Below are positions 45,654 through 55,543 of a stretch of 64,000 nt of DNA, piece by piece (position 1 is the first letter of the stretch; each line of letters starts with the position of its first letter). A model generated the notes under the pieces. The model did no database searches, was not told where the DNA came from, and saw nothing but the letters and a program-made list of their open reading frames with translations. Both the position numbers and the translations under genes were made by a program. Source of the DNA: Arctopsyche grandis (Eukaryota > Arthropoda > Insecta > Trichoptera > Hydropsychidae). The stretch spans positions 253,001-317,000 of the forward strand of contig NC_135366.1 of the NCBI RefSeq assembly GCF_051622035.1, in the 5' to 3' direction.

Positions 45654-47819
45654 TTATACCGGATAGAAAAAAATTGTTTTAAGTTTACTATCACATATTT
45701 TCTTTACTTCCTCTGAAAAAAGAAATAAAAAATAAGGATTTATGTTTGTAATATTAGGTAAATTAATACGAAATGTGATAAATACAGACCATGAATTTCT
45801 TTCAGATTGGCGTTTTTCTGTTGAATAATAATATAAAATTCTCGCTGATTCGAAACCTTTCCGACGAGCCAATAATCGTTTCCAGCTTTCATAGTGATTT
45901 CGCCATATTTTTCTAGACTGCTCGAACACAAAAAAATTAAGTAATATATTAAAATAAATATTCATCAATAATTAAATAATAATATTTAAATTACCTCTTT
46001 CTATCAGAATTTATATCCGCTACGAGTTTTAAAACATCCGAATGTACCGATATATTTCCACTACATCTGTTATCAAGATGAACCTAATTACAAGAAAAAC
46101 ACGTGTGTTTTATTTTCGATTAATCGTATTCCAAAGTTATCGATAAAAGCATACGTACAGTGCTCTTGTAAGCCACGTTTAGTTGGTTAAAGTACAGGTA
46201 TTTCGGAGTCGCTTGATCTACTTGATTTGTAACCGAAGAGCTTTCTTTGCCACACTGTTCGCCAATTTCAGATGCAATGCTAGTCAACTGTGGGCCGACA
46301 AACGCATCGATCTTTTGCATCAGTTCAATGGTTGGATTTATGTCGCCTGTCGTTAATACAAACATTTAACTTTTATAATACATACATACACGTGTGATTT
46401 TTACATTTATTTCTCCATATTAAAATATACAAACCATCGATGAAAAAACAAACGGTGGCAGCAAGTGCCCTGTATATAACCAAATATGATACTCCAACGT
46501 TGGTGTCATAATTCAGATGCACTTTTGTTATCTTAAAAAGGTCGCTTGCTTGATGGAATCCACCCGGAGGACTTATAAAGCATCCAAAATGCTGTGCGTT
46601 AACTTGAGGTCTCCCCTGCAACTCATTTTCAATCTGAGCCGGTAAAAGGGAACCTACTAAATATTTGTACACAACTTGCAGGTCATCAGGCGATATTCCA
46701 TTCCTACAATTATATATGATAAATATATATGAGTATGTACATATATATATGTATATAAAAAGAAAATTAAATATCATACCATATAAGTTGGTCGTTATAA
46801 AAGAATACAGATTGTTTTATTTCAGAAAAGTGAGCTTCGATCAGATTAATAAGACATTGCACCTTCAAGAATGAGAGTCGATCCAAAGGCAAATATTGAA
46901 CGCCTTGAAAAACGTTCAGTATATCGCAATAAGGTAAATTCAGTTGTTGCAAATACTAAAAATGAATATAGTACCTTGTAGAGACAACAAAAATGAACAA
47001 AAAATAAGTAGTAAAGATAAAACCATACTCACTGGTAGAAAAAAATTATCTAATTTTCGTTTTAGGGCATCCATAGGAATTTCTTTGAAGGAACCCGTGA
47101 AAAATCTAAACATTCGGTGAGCAGCTGCAAGCACTGATTTCAAAACGTTTGTTTGAACCTAAAATTTGAGCCATCAAATTAAATTTGAAATATGTATGAT
47201 ATTAAAATAAACGTGTGAATTTTTAAAAAACCTGATCTCCGTGATATTCATGGTATTTCATTCCTTCGATTGATGTCTTTTCAACAAATGGTACATTGAC
47301 TATCTACAAATGTAACATGATTTTAGTTTAAATATTTCGTAATAATCGATGTGTAATTATATTTCGTAATTAGTGATAGCAAAAATAAATACCATAACCA
47401 TCCAAAAATCTTTTTCCGGCTGATGAAATATCTGTCTAGTCCGCTGCGTATGCAAAGATTCACAATTGTCTATAGAGAACGACCTGAAATGATGTTTTTC
47501 AATCAATAAAAGTTTAAGTTGAACGCATAATAATACTAATAATTGTAAAGAAAACATACGCTGTAAATTTAATGATGGCTTCGCATAATCCAACGTTCAT
47601 CTTTTTGGTTTCGACGTCAACATCGTCGGGATAGTAGTATAAAATTTTCTCATTCTCCTGTGAGAAACGATAAGATTTTGGTAATTAGCGTCCATACAAT
47701 ATTGACAGTCAAATATTTATTTAATGTGAAAATAAACAAGTTTTTACCTGTCCTTCATCGGAACCAAGGGTAGAGTTGAATATAAAGAATGCGTTCAATT
47801 CACATTCGTTCTTAATCAT
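45654..47819 (-). CDS. Ccz1: Vacuolar fusion protein CCZ1 homologue
   Basis: Eleven exons (5' to 3'): 47748-47819, 47560-47657, 47393-47483, 47232-47303, 47033-47158, 46780-46955, 46435-46703, 46159-46346, 45995-46083, 45790-45917, 45654-45712. Phases agree and yield 455 residues (human CCZ1 482). Landmarks in order: AFFIFNSTLGSDEGQENEKI, MNVGLCEAIIKF, LHTQRTRQIFHQPEKDFWMV, FFYNDQLIW, KYLYFNQLNVAYKST, VLKLVADINSD, DYWLVGKVSNQREFYIIIQQ and a final IFFYPV. Known: CCZ1 is a three-longin-domain protein. With MON1 (and RMC1/Bulli in animals) it forms the guanine-nucleotide exchange factor that activates Rab7 on late endosomes and autophagosomes. The introns are all under 330 bases. The last CAG of exon 10 allows two in-frame acceptors (GAG or CAG). 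Confidence 0.96.
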
Positions 47820-48771
47820 CTTTAATGACCATGCGTACTTGGGTAAAACAAAGTGGAGTGATAGTAGACAGAGAGAGAATAGTCAAGTGACAAGTGTAAC
47901 GAATCGAGCGATCACAGTCGACAATGGCGACCGATAACACGCGCGGCCTTAAAAGCACATTAGTTGTCGTTATCTCGAAATGGCGTAACTTTACCCTACG
48001 ACGCACGCTGTCCAAAAAGAAAATATGTACATGAAATCAATATTTATATTATGACAATGGTGTCCACAATTAATTATTTAAATATTTTTTTCTATTTGGT
48101 CAACTTTTTGAATTATAGACAAAAATAATTATTAATTCATTTTAAATCAATTTTTGTCTCAAAAGTCTAATTATATAAAAAATAATTAAGATCAGTGGGT
48201 ATGAATTAGTGGAGATTTGGTGGTACGGCAATATTGAAAATGTGTTATTTTCCATATAAATTTTTTTGTATGGAATATTGCTAAAATAAGTATTTTTTGT
48301 TTTCGTGAAATGATTTCGAACGAATACAAAAGTTTCTTACTCAGACGCATGAACGACAGAATGTTTAATATCGAAACCACCATATGGAACTGTAGCGATA
48401 AACTTATACATATTTTAAATACTTGACACAATGGACAAATCTAAAGGACATATTCGCAATGAAAAGGTTTGAATCGATAACATTTATTAGATTTGAAGCG
48501 ATGCGTAAAAATGGTACAGTCATCAAATAAAATGAGTGCTGTATGGTTTTTTTATAGCAGTGCAAATTCCTATATTCAAAGTAAGCATTTTTAAATAAAT
48601 AAATAAAATTAACCATCGACTGAAAGTCACGTGGTGAGTTGATCGAATATATCGACGTATTATTTTCATTAAAATAGTCGACAACTTGGATCGATGTCAT
48701 CGCAAGAGTTTTATAAAGATGAAAAATCATAATAATTTCAAAATTAGATATGTTCAGTGATTAAACACGAT
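47820..48771. other. Ccz1 upstream region
   Basis: AT-rich sequence upstream of Ccz1, on the side facing Rpn6 (the two genes diverge). 47900-48010 is somewhat GC-richer and probably includes the Ccz1 promoter. Open frames at 48192-48730 on the minus strand resemble no protein I know. Confidence 0.4.
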
Positions 48772-48780
48772 ATATTCTAC

Positions 48781-48974
48781 GGTTCGGTGATTACTGGTCA
48801 CAAATTACTCGTCACAAAGTCACTAAAATCTCTATAACGGAACATCTGGCAGCCGAAAAGTCCATCATACTAATGATAACTATCATAGTAACGAGAACTT
48901 GAGTGCCAAATATTGATTTTCATGGCAAAAATTGTCTTTGTGAACATCCCAATGTGACGAATAGTCCAATTACC
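48781..48974 (+). mobile_element. 9-bp-TSD MITE family, copy 5 (empty, best preserved)
   Basis: 194 bases from GGTTCGGTGATTACTGGTCA to GAATAGTCCAATTACC, with a perfect 9-base duplication ATATTCTAC (48772-48780 and 48975-48983). The centre reads CCATCATACTAATGATAACT ATCATAGTAACGAG. Left and right halves are imperfect inverted repeats (both outer arms carry GGTCACAAAG-like and AAAATC blocks). This copy defines the family. Confidence 0.85.
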
Positions 48975-49022
48975 ATATTCTACATATATGTTTTGCCGCT
49001 TAAAATAATTTTTTTTTAATAT

Positions 49023-49493
49023 TGTAGGCATATAGTACAACTGAAATGATCTCATCAGGTCACTGCGACACATATCCAGGAAAGTCATTAACGCGTGGCA
49101 CACGCTCGCCTCGTCAAAAGGTCGACACGTGTTTCTATACACGTGTCTTGGAAACAAAGGAAGAACTCACTGAACCCATAAAAACCACGAACTACGTCCA
49201 GGCGTATGAACCCATAAAACCACGCTCGCAGCATAACTATGGCAGCGCGAGTACCAAGAACAAAAGATGTGCACACGACACACTTCAACCCAAAACGTTT
49301 ATAAAGCAACGCAGCAACCTCCACCGGCAGAGTGAGCCTCTAGAGTTCAAACAGATCACTTCTCCGAAGAAACCTCTTCGTACATACGATAACCATTGTA
49401 CCAATTGAACGAAAATAAACGATCCTCTTTCAAACTACACAACACGTGTTTCGTTAGACCGGGATACGGTCAACATACCTTCCCTGTCTTACA
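49023..49493 (+). mobile_element. Solo LTR between Ccz1 and Rpn6
   Basis: 471 bases with ends TGTAGGCA and GTCTTACA and a 4-base duplication ATAT (49019-49022 and 49494-49497). It carries TATAAAGC near 49300 and an AAAATAAACGATCC polyadenylation signal near 49410. GGGATACGGTCAACATACC is near the end. It differs from the 33201/44251 family, so it is a second LTR lineage. The 120-codon open frame through it is not credible as protein. Confidence 0.65.
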
Positions 49494-49700
49494 ATATTCA
49501 AATTTCCTTCATTCAGAGATTTCTAGTTTGGAGCCAAAAGGAGCCCGGCAATGACATACCTGGAGTATTAACCAGATGTCTGATTTTATAGATGACGTTT
49601 GACATTGTATTCTATTCAAAATAAATATTTTGAAATCTCGGATGATAAATGACAAAAAGAAAAAGCTTAAATTATTTTGAAAATTGCAACAAAAGAGAGA

Positions 49701-49763
49701 GTGTGTGTGTGTGTGTGTGTGTGTGGGTTGGCGGCAGTGGCGGCAGTGGCGGCAGTGGCGGCG
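49701..49763. repeat. GT microsatellite and GGCGGCAGT minisatellite upstream of Rpn6
   Basis: GT units run from 49701 to about 49726. Three and a half GGCGGCAGT units follow at 49730-49763, about 50 bases before the Rpn6 start codon, so both are probably in the 5' UTR or core promoter. Confidence 0.85.
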
Positions 49764-49810
49764 TAGGCAGCGCAACGCAGTGTGTGTCAGTGCATGACTG
49801 GCGCTTCAGC

Positions 49811-51079
49811 ATGGCGGGCGCCGTAACGATGGAGTCGCGCACGGACCTGCAGGCGCTGTCGAGGGGGTCGGTGGGGGCGGCCGTGGGGGGCGCAGGCAAG
49901 GGGGGCGCGGGGGCGGCGGCGGCGCGGGACGAGGCGGTGCGCGAGCAGGAGGCGCGGATCCTGCGGCTGGCGGAGCGGCTGCGCGCGGAGAACAACGCCG
50001 AGGAGTTGGCGCAGCTGATTCGCTCGGTGCGCCCCTTCCTCGGCGACATCAGCAAGGCGAAGGCGGCCAAGATCGTGCGCCACCTCGTCGACTGCTTCCT
50101 CGACCTGGAGGCGGCCATCGGCATCGAAGTGCAGCTGTGCAAGGAGTGCATCGAGTGGGCCAAGACCGAGAAGCGCACCTTCCTGCGCCAGAGCCTGGAG
50201 GCGCGCCTCGTCGCGCTCTACTTCGACACGGGCATGTTCGCCGAGGCGCTCCTCCTAGCCGGCACCCTGCTCAAGGAGCTGAAGAAGCTCGACGACAAGA
50301 ACCTGCTGGTGGAGGTGCAGCTGCTCGAGAGCAAGACGTACCACGCGCTGACGAACCTGAGCAAGGCGCGCGCGGCGCTGACGTCGGCGCGCACCACCGC
50401 CAACGCCATCTACTGCCCGCCGAAGCTGCAGGCGGCGCTGGACCTGCAGGCGGGGGTGCTGCACGCCGCCGACGAGAAGGACTTCAAGACCGCCTACTCC
50501 TACTTCTACGAGGCCTTCGAGGGCTACGACAGCGTCGACAACCCCAAGGCGCTCACCGCGCTCAAGTACATGCTGCTCTCCAAGATCATGCTCAACCAGC
50601 CCGAGGACGTGCAGCAGATCACGGGCGGCAAGCTCGCGCTCAAGTACGCCGGCTCCGACATCGAGGCCATGAAGAACGTGGCCAAGGCCTCGCACAAGCG
50701 CTCGCTCGCCGACTTCCAGACCTGCCTCGAGAACTTCAAGAAGGAGCTGGAGGACGACGTGATCGTGCGCGCTCACCTCGGCACGCTCTACGACACCATG
50801 CTCGAGCAGAACCTCTGCCGCATCATCGAGCCCTACAGCCGCGTCGAGGTCGACTACGTCAGCGAGTGCATCAAGCTGCCCATGCCGCAGGTCGAGAAGA
50901 AGCTCTCGCAGATGATCCTCGACAAGAAGTTCCACGGCATCCTGGATCAGGGCGAGGGCGTGTTGATCGTCTTCGAGGAGGCGACCGTCGACGCGATGTA
51001 CGAGACCGCGCTCGAGACCATCCACCACATGAGCAAAGTCGTCGACACGCTCTATCAAAAGGCGAAAAAACTCTCGTAG
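49811..51079 (+). CDS. Rpn6: 26S proteasome lid subunit Rpn6 (PSMD11)
   Basis: A single uninterrupted frame of 422 residues, the same length as Drosophila Rpn6. From about residue 65 on it is unmistakable: SISKAKAAK-like [75 protein letters not shown], then the PCI domain with [40 protein letters not shown] and a final [14 protein letters not shown]. Known: Rpn6 clamps the lid to the 20S core and is essential for 26S assembly. Start: ATG at 49811 gives MAGAVTME, like the family start MAGA. Odd: residues 10-45 are an Ala/Gly-rich stretch in place of the usual FERAQAL helix, there are no introns, and codon use is extremely GC-rich compared with every neighbour. An AATAAA signal is at 51272-51277. 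Confidence 0.97.
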   Translation: MAGAVTMESRTDLQALSRGSVGAAVGGAGKGGAGAAAARDEAVREQEARILRLAERLRAENNAEELAQLIRSVRPFLGDISKAKAAKIVRHLVDCFLDLEAAIGIEVQLCKECIEWAKTEKRTFLRQSLEARLVALYFDTGMFAEALLLAGTLLKELKKLDDKNLLVEVQLLESKTYHALTNLSKARAALTSARTTANAIYCPPKLQAALDLQAGVLHAADEKDFKTAYSYFYEAFEGYDSVDNPKALTALKYMLLSKIMLNQPEDVQQITGGKLALKYAGSDIEAMKNVAKASHKRSLADFQTCLENFKKELEDDVIVRAHLGTLYDTMLEQNLCRIIEPYSRVEVDYVSECIKLPMPQVEKKLSQMILDKKFHGILDQGEGVLIVFEEATVDAMYETALETIHHMSKVVDTLYQKAKKLS

Positions 51080-53394
51080 AGCTCGTCGTAGAGCTCGCCT
51101 CGCCTCTGAACACTATGTCGTATGTCGCGATAGAGATATTGTAAAAATATGTAACGAAGGATTCCGAGTGCTTATTTTTTTTTTTTTTTTTTTTTATCAT
51201 CTCCGGAGTGTGTAATTTTTCTTGCTCTTTCAAAAATCTGTACGATTTATATGTACGAGTATGTAATCTCGAATAAAGGGTGCCCCCCCCCCGCTTTGTA
51301 ACCAAAAACTAACATTACTTTTTATTCCGTTTCTTTCACGTTAACACCCGTCGCTGTCAGTAAAGCGACAATAAATATTATGTACAATTGAAATATTTGA
51401 AACATTTTCTATTTTAAAGATTGTAATAAATGCAAAAATCATTTTAATAAAACTATTAAAACTGTTTCCGAGTGTTTGTTTGTTTGTATTTTGTATAATG
51501 AAATTTTAGTAAATATTGCAACGTCATGGGAACCTGTGGATGTTTGCCAATATTTTCTCGATTCACTTTACGCATCGTAGACATGTGTGCGCCTTGTGAC
51601 TGTCTATATTTTATATGTATAATGAATTGCATTTATGTGCATACTACTTGTAACAATTGTCCATTTTAAGAAAATGTTCTCAACACATACTAATATGTAG
51701 TGTCTTTATTGCCTATATCGAGCAGCTGGAACTGAGAATATAGTTGGTTTGCTTTATTTGCTGACTTGTATCATGGCTAGTGCTAAAAAGTTCACTTTTA
51801 CATATGTATACAAATACAATAATTCCAAAGATGTACAATGTTTACAATGACATTTCAAATTTCGATTTTGGCATCGCTGTAAGATACTTTAAATGTTAAA
51901 ACGATTCTGCTAGTTCCCGTTAAATTATAATTGAGTTCTCACTACTTTGGAGTCATATATTATAAAGAAATTCCACCGTTTTCTATAACCTTTGGAATAT
52001 TCTCAATCTTCAGACAATTTCACATTCATACTAACCAGCACATATTATAAAAGGCCGGGCGAGAGGTACTAGCCAATGCTAATAACCAGGGCTCGGTCTC
52101 ATATTTTATAAGATTTAAATTATGGTGATTGTTTATACCAAAGACTAGTAATTAATGAACCTTGTAGAATAAGCAACTTGCATCAATTGAAAATAAATAA
52201 AATTGTCTTTGTGTGTGCAATGAAAAAAAACCAACAGAGCGGGTCCGTTGTTATGATACTACACCAGGGCTCCGATTCTCTCTTGGCGGCTCTGGATTAT
52301 ACATATGTACATTTATTTATTTATTTACATACATATTTTTGCCTGTGAAAATTTTACAATATAATTACAAAAATCTTTTAATTCGCCTTCATTGAATCAA
52401 TTCAAGTCTGTATATTCTTTTCATTATAAGGTGTTATCTTCTTGTTTTTGTTTTGATCTTGACGTAAAATAGATAACTACTGAAAAATGTATTCAATCAC
52501 TAGAAAATAATAAAAATATATGTCCATATAAAGTTTTTATCAACAAAATTAAAATGCATACAATACAAAGAATCACAAAGTATAGCATTTTTTTAAAACT
52601 TCACCATATGTAGTTTACTTTTATGTACATATTTTCAAATAACTATAACACGTTTTTTAAAATCTGAAATATTTTCAACCCCATGTTGGTAGGTATTCTG
52701 CAATAAGAATATTTCAGTAGTATATATTTTAGCATACATATGTTAATTAGTATTGACGCTGATGTACAACTCGAGACCTGTGCAGAAAATGAAAATAATT
52801 TTTTTCAGGGTAAGAGGGAGCCGTTGACCATTTGGATTAAATGATTGACCGTAAATTATAATACTTGATATTAGGTAGTAGTGAATAGTTACGATACTAA
52901 ATAAATAAGCGAATACAAGGTTCTTATTAAACTTTAAAATTCAAGTGATTAACGACTGTTGCATTTCCTCTAATTTGTTTAGCTAGTATGTATAATATGA
53001 ACGCATTGATCACATGAATTAAAACGATACATTTACACAAATTGATACAAAAATATTGCTGTCGTTTATATTGAATTTGATATAACAAGATTCTTTGAAA
53101 TATGTATCAAGTTACTATTTGGATTAAAATGATCGACTGTAAATTATAATACTAAAGTTGATATTAGGTAGTAGTGAATAGTTACGATACTTTGTAAATA
53201 CAAGATTCTTATTTTTAAACTTTAAAATTCAAGTGATTAACGACTGTTGCATCACATGAATTAAAACGATACATTTACACAAATTGATACAAAAATATTG
53301 CTGTCATTTATGTATATTGAATTTGATATAACAAGATTTTTTGAAATATGTATCAGTTATTATTTTTTTTATTTAATGTGGGCTTAAGAATTTT
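51080..53394. other. Rpn6 3' UTR and intergenic DNA
   Basis: The Rpn6 3' UTR includes a run of about 24 T at 51174-51196 and the signal AATAAA at 51272. A run of ten C follows at 51283. From there to 52830 it is AT-rich with nothing recognisable. 52831-53362 is a tandem duplication listed separately. Confidence 0.55.
52831..53362. repeat. Tandem duplication, unit about 245-287 bases
   Basis: The unit starts TTTGGATTAAA(A)TGATYG at 52831 and again at 53118. Blocks such as GATATTAGGTAGTAGTGAAT, AAGTGATTAACGACTGTTGC and CACAAATTGATACAAAAATA recur in the same order. The second unit lacks about 40 bases after CTGTTGCAT. Both copies are AT-rich and non-coding. Confidence 0.8.
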
Positions 53395-53804
53395 TTTTCT
53401 TGAAATTTATTTATTTTGGGAAAATTAAGCAGCTTAAATAACAAGCATGCATAAAATATATATTTTTTAAAAGTAAACCGTTTGTAAAATTTTCACATAG
53501 GTAAAAAAAATTAGATGTTAATACAATAAAAAAAAGTAATAATAACAACAATAAAATAATAATAATTCCATATATCAACAAATAATTTAAAACTAAAACA
53601 AAGCACAAAAGTAATTAAAATAAATGCATTACTAATCTACATATACACCAAACAATCTGATGGACATTGAAAAAACAAATCCAACAAAACCATTTGGTTG
53701 AATTCATCCTTACATCAAAAAAATTATAAACAAACGAACTCCTTCCATAATGTAAACAGACATTGGGCTTATAAAAGAGCTCGTTATATCTGATTCCTCT
53801 ATAT

Positions 53805-54043
53805 CAGAGCATCGTAACCTCTGGATATTCGCGGCATACATTATTTACGACTCGTAGAGTTTGTCAGCTACGTACATACATATATACTTCATCGGCAGTT
53901 GCTAGTTATTCCGTATATGCATAGCGACAAAACAGTAACTAAAATCGGTTTTCTCCCTCACGCGCGATCTCACTCGCACGCATTAGGCCGAAGTGCTGTT
54001 CCAAGAACACATATTACCGCGGTGCATAGGTTACGATGCTCTG
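53805..54043. mobile_element. hAT MITE inserted in the LINE fragment
   Basis: 239 bases with perfect 16-base terminal inverted repeats CAGAGCATCGTAACCT, and a perfect 8-base duplication CTCTATAT at 53797-53804 and 54044-54051. Removing it restores the LINE alignment. No coding capacity. Confidence 0.88.
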
Positions 54044-54217
54044 CTCTATATGATATTCGCAAGGAAATCTTACTCGGTCATTGAGGACGGTCAATCGTCC
54101 TGTACAGAATATTTAAAATTGAATTAAAATTCCCTCTTTTTTTAATAAGTAACATCAAATGCTGTTATCAAACATTCTCGAAGGACGCATGGTTAGCCCA
54201 AAACGACCGTTGACGTA

Positions 54218-55272
54218 CAGGTAGTCTTCGACTTACGACGGTTCGCACTTACGACCGAAAAAAAAAATTTTTATTAATTAATTATTTTTCAAAAATTTGT
54301 TGATAAATCTCAAGCGGATGTGAGTTATGAAAACGGGGAATTCTCTTTTGGAAGAAATGAAACATCGCAGTAGTTTTAAAAATTAAGTTATGACTCATTT
54401 TTTTGAGATTCGTCACCAGTCGCACGACGGCAACAAACTCATACGGTCGTTACTGTTTGTTACATAACTGTTCGTTATTGTTTTAGGATGTTTATTTTCT
54501 CAATTTCATGTTGATTAGTGCTCAAATTTTTATTTATAAGAACATTTATAATGTGTGATAAAGAAACGTGATAATCACTGATAAAGGAACTCTTGTTAAA
54601 AAAAAGAGAAAGGTGATAGATTTAGAAATGAAACTTGAAGTGATAAAACAATATGATAGTGGTAAAAAAGTGATGGACTTGGCAAATAATTTGAAATTGT
54701 CACATTCAACGGTCTCCACTATTTTAAAAGATAAAGAAAAAATTCGTAAAGCCGTTAAAGGGTCCTTGTCAATCAAATCTAAAATAATAAATAAAAAAAG
54801 ACTCGGACCCATTCAACAAATGGAAAATTACCAGTGATTTGGAATTAATCAAGGAATACAAATGTTTGAAATGATGGACCCAGACAGTAAAAGATTTTCA
54901 AATGTGAACCGCAGGATTCAAGAAAATCTCGCATGCTACCAATATATAGAAAAAAAAAACAGGATACTGTTCAAACAAAATTAGACACATTTTTCAAAAA
55001 AACTCATACGACTCATCTGAAACTGAAGATGAAGAAATGGATTGTAATTATGTGATAAGTGATGAGGATCTATAATTTATAATTAATAAGTACGGATGAT
55101 ATAGATGTTAAATTTTTTTTAATTTAAATATGAATTCATTTGAATTACTGTATATTAAAGTAAGTAAAATCACCGAAAAAAAAAATAAAAAATATATTCC
55201 TCGACTTACGACGGATTCGACTTACGACCGAGGTTCAGGAACGTATTTCCGTCGTAAGTCGAGGAATACCTG
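54218..55272 (+). mobile_element. Tigger/pogo-type element, internally deleted, inserted in the LINE fragment
   Basis: The ends are CAGGTAGTCTTCGACTTACG and, in reverse complement, CAGGTATTCCTCGACTTACG. TA flanks both sides (54216-54217 and 55273-55274). The right end adds a second inward copy of the CGACTTACGACGG motif. Inside are the transposase N-terminus (54568-54837) and a C-terminal scrap (TKLDTFFKKTHTT near 54978, then ETEDEEMDCNYV). The DDD catalytic core is deleted. Confidence 0.88.
54568..54837 (+). pseudogene. Tigger transposase N-terminal fragment (CENP-B helix-turn-helix)
   Basis: 89 residues with KKKRKVIDLEMKLEVIKQYD, GKKVMDLANNLKLSHSTVST and ILKDKEKIRKAV, the CENP-B-like DNA-binding helix-turn-helix of pogo/Tigger transposases. 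It stops at 54835-54837 and the catalytic region is missing. The basic tract after the start (VKKKRKV) resembles a nuclear localisation signal. It could act as a DNA-binding fragment if expressed, but nothing shows that it is. Confidence 0.8.
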
Positions 55273-55543
55273 TACTTCCAAAATCTTTTTTGTACTCGCT
55301 CCAATCTGTTTAAATGATATAAATAAAAAACATGGTAGATTTACATGAAAACAAGTATGAAAATTACTGTAAAAGATGAGTATGACGTGAAATATTGTTT
55401 GAACGTCACAATAAATTTAAAAATTAAGACATTAAAATGGGTGTTAAGACTTTTTGTCGGTGTTTGACAAGTGTTGGCGTCACTGTACGTCAGTTGAACC
55501 GATTAAGTGAGGTTAAGTGCTCTTGTTGACGAATCCGAGCGAG

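Larger units (their letters stand above)
53395..55330 (-). mobile_element. Degenerate CR1/Jockey LINE 3' fragment carrying two later insertions
   Basis: Segments 53395-53804, 54044-54217 and 55273-55330 align in order with the 3' UTR and ORF2 end of the intact LINE at 13312-14100. Shared blocks include ACTCCTTCCATAATGTAAAC with CTTCCATAATTAGAAA, TTGAGGACGGTCAATCG with TTGAGGACAGTCAATCG, and CGCTCCAATCTG. The hAT MITE and the Tigger element interrupt it. Frames are broken. Confidence 0.75.

Noticed and set aside
48192-48730. Two minus-strand frames of 79 and 108 codons upstream of Ccz1
   Set aside because: No similarity to a known protein. The overlapping frames and AT-rich composition suggest chance.
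49046-49408. 120-codon frame inside the solo LTR
   Set aside because: It lies entirely in an LTR with promoter and polyadenylation-like signals. The composition is random and no motif is present.
50255-51058. 267-codon open frame antisense to Rpn6
   Set aside because: Leu/Val/Glu/Arg-rich shadow frame caused by GC-rich codons of Rpn6. It has no resemblance to a known family.
50137-51144. 335-codon open frame overlapping Rpn6 in another forward frame
   Set aside because: Arg/Ala/Gly-rich shadow of the Rpn6 frame. Its open length follows from the lack of stop codons in GC-rich DNA.
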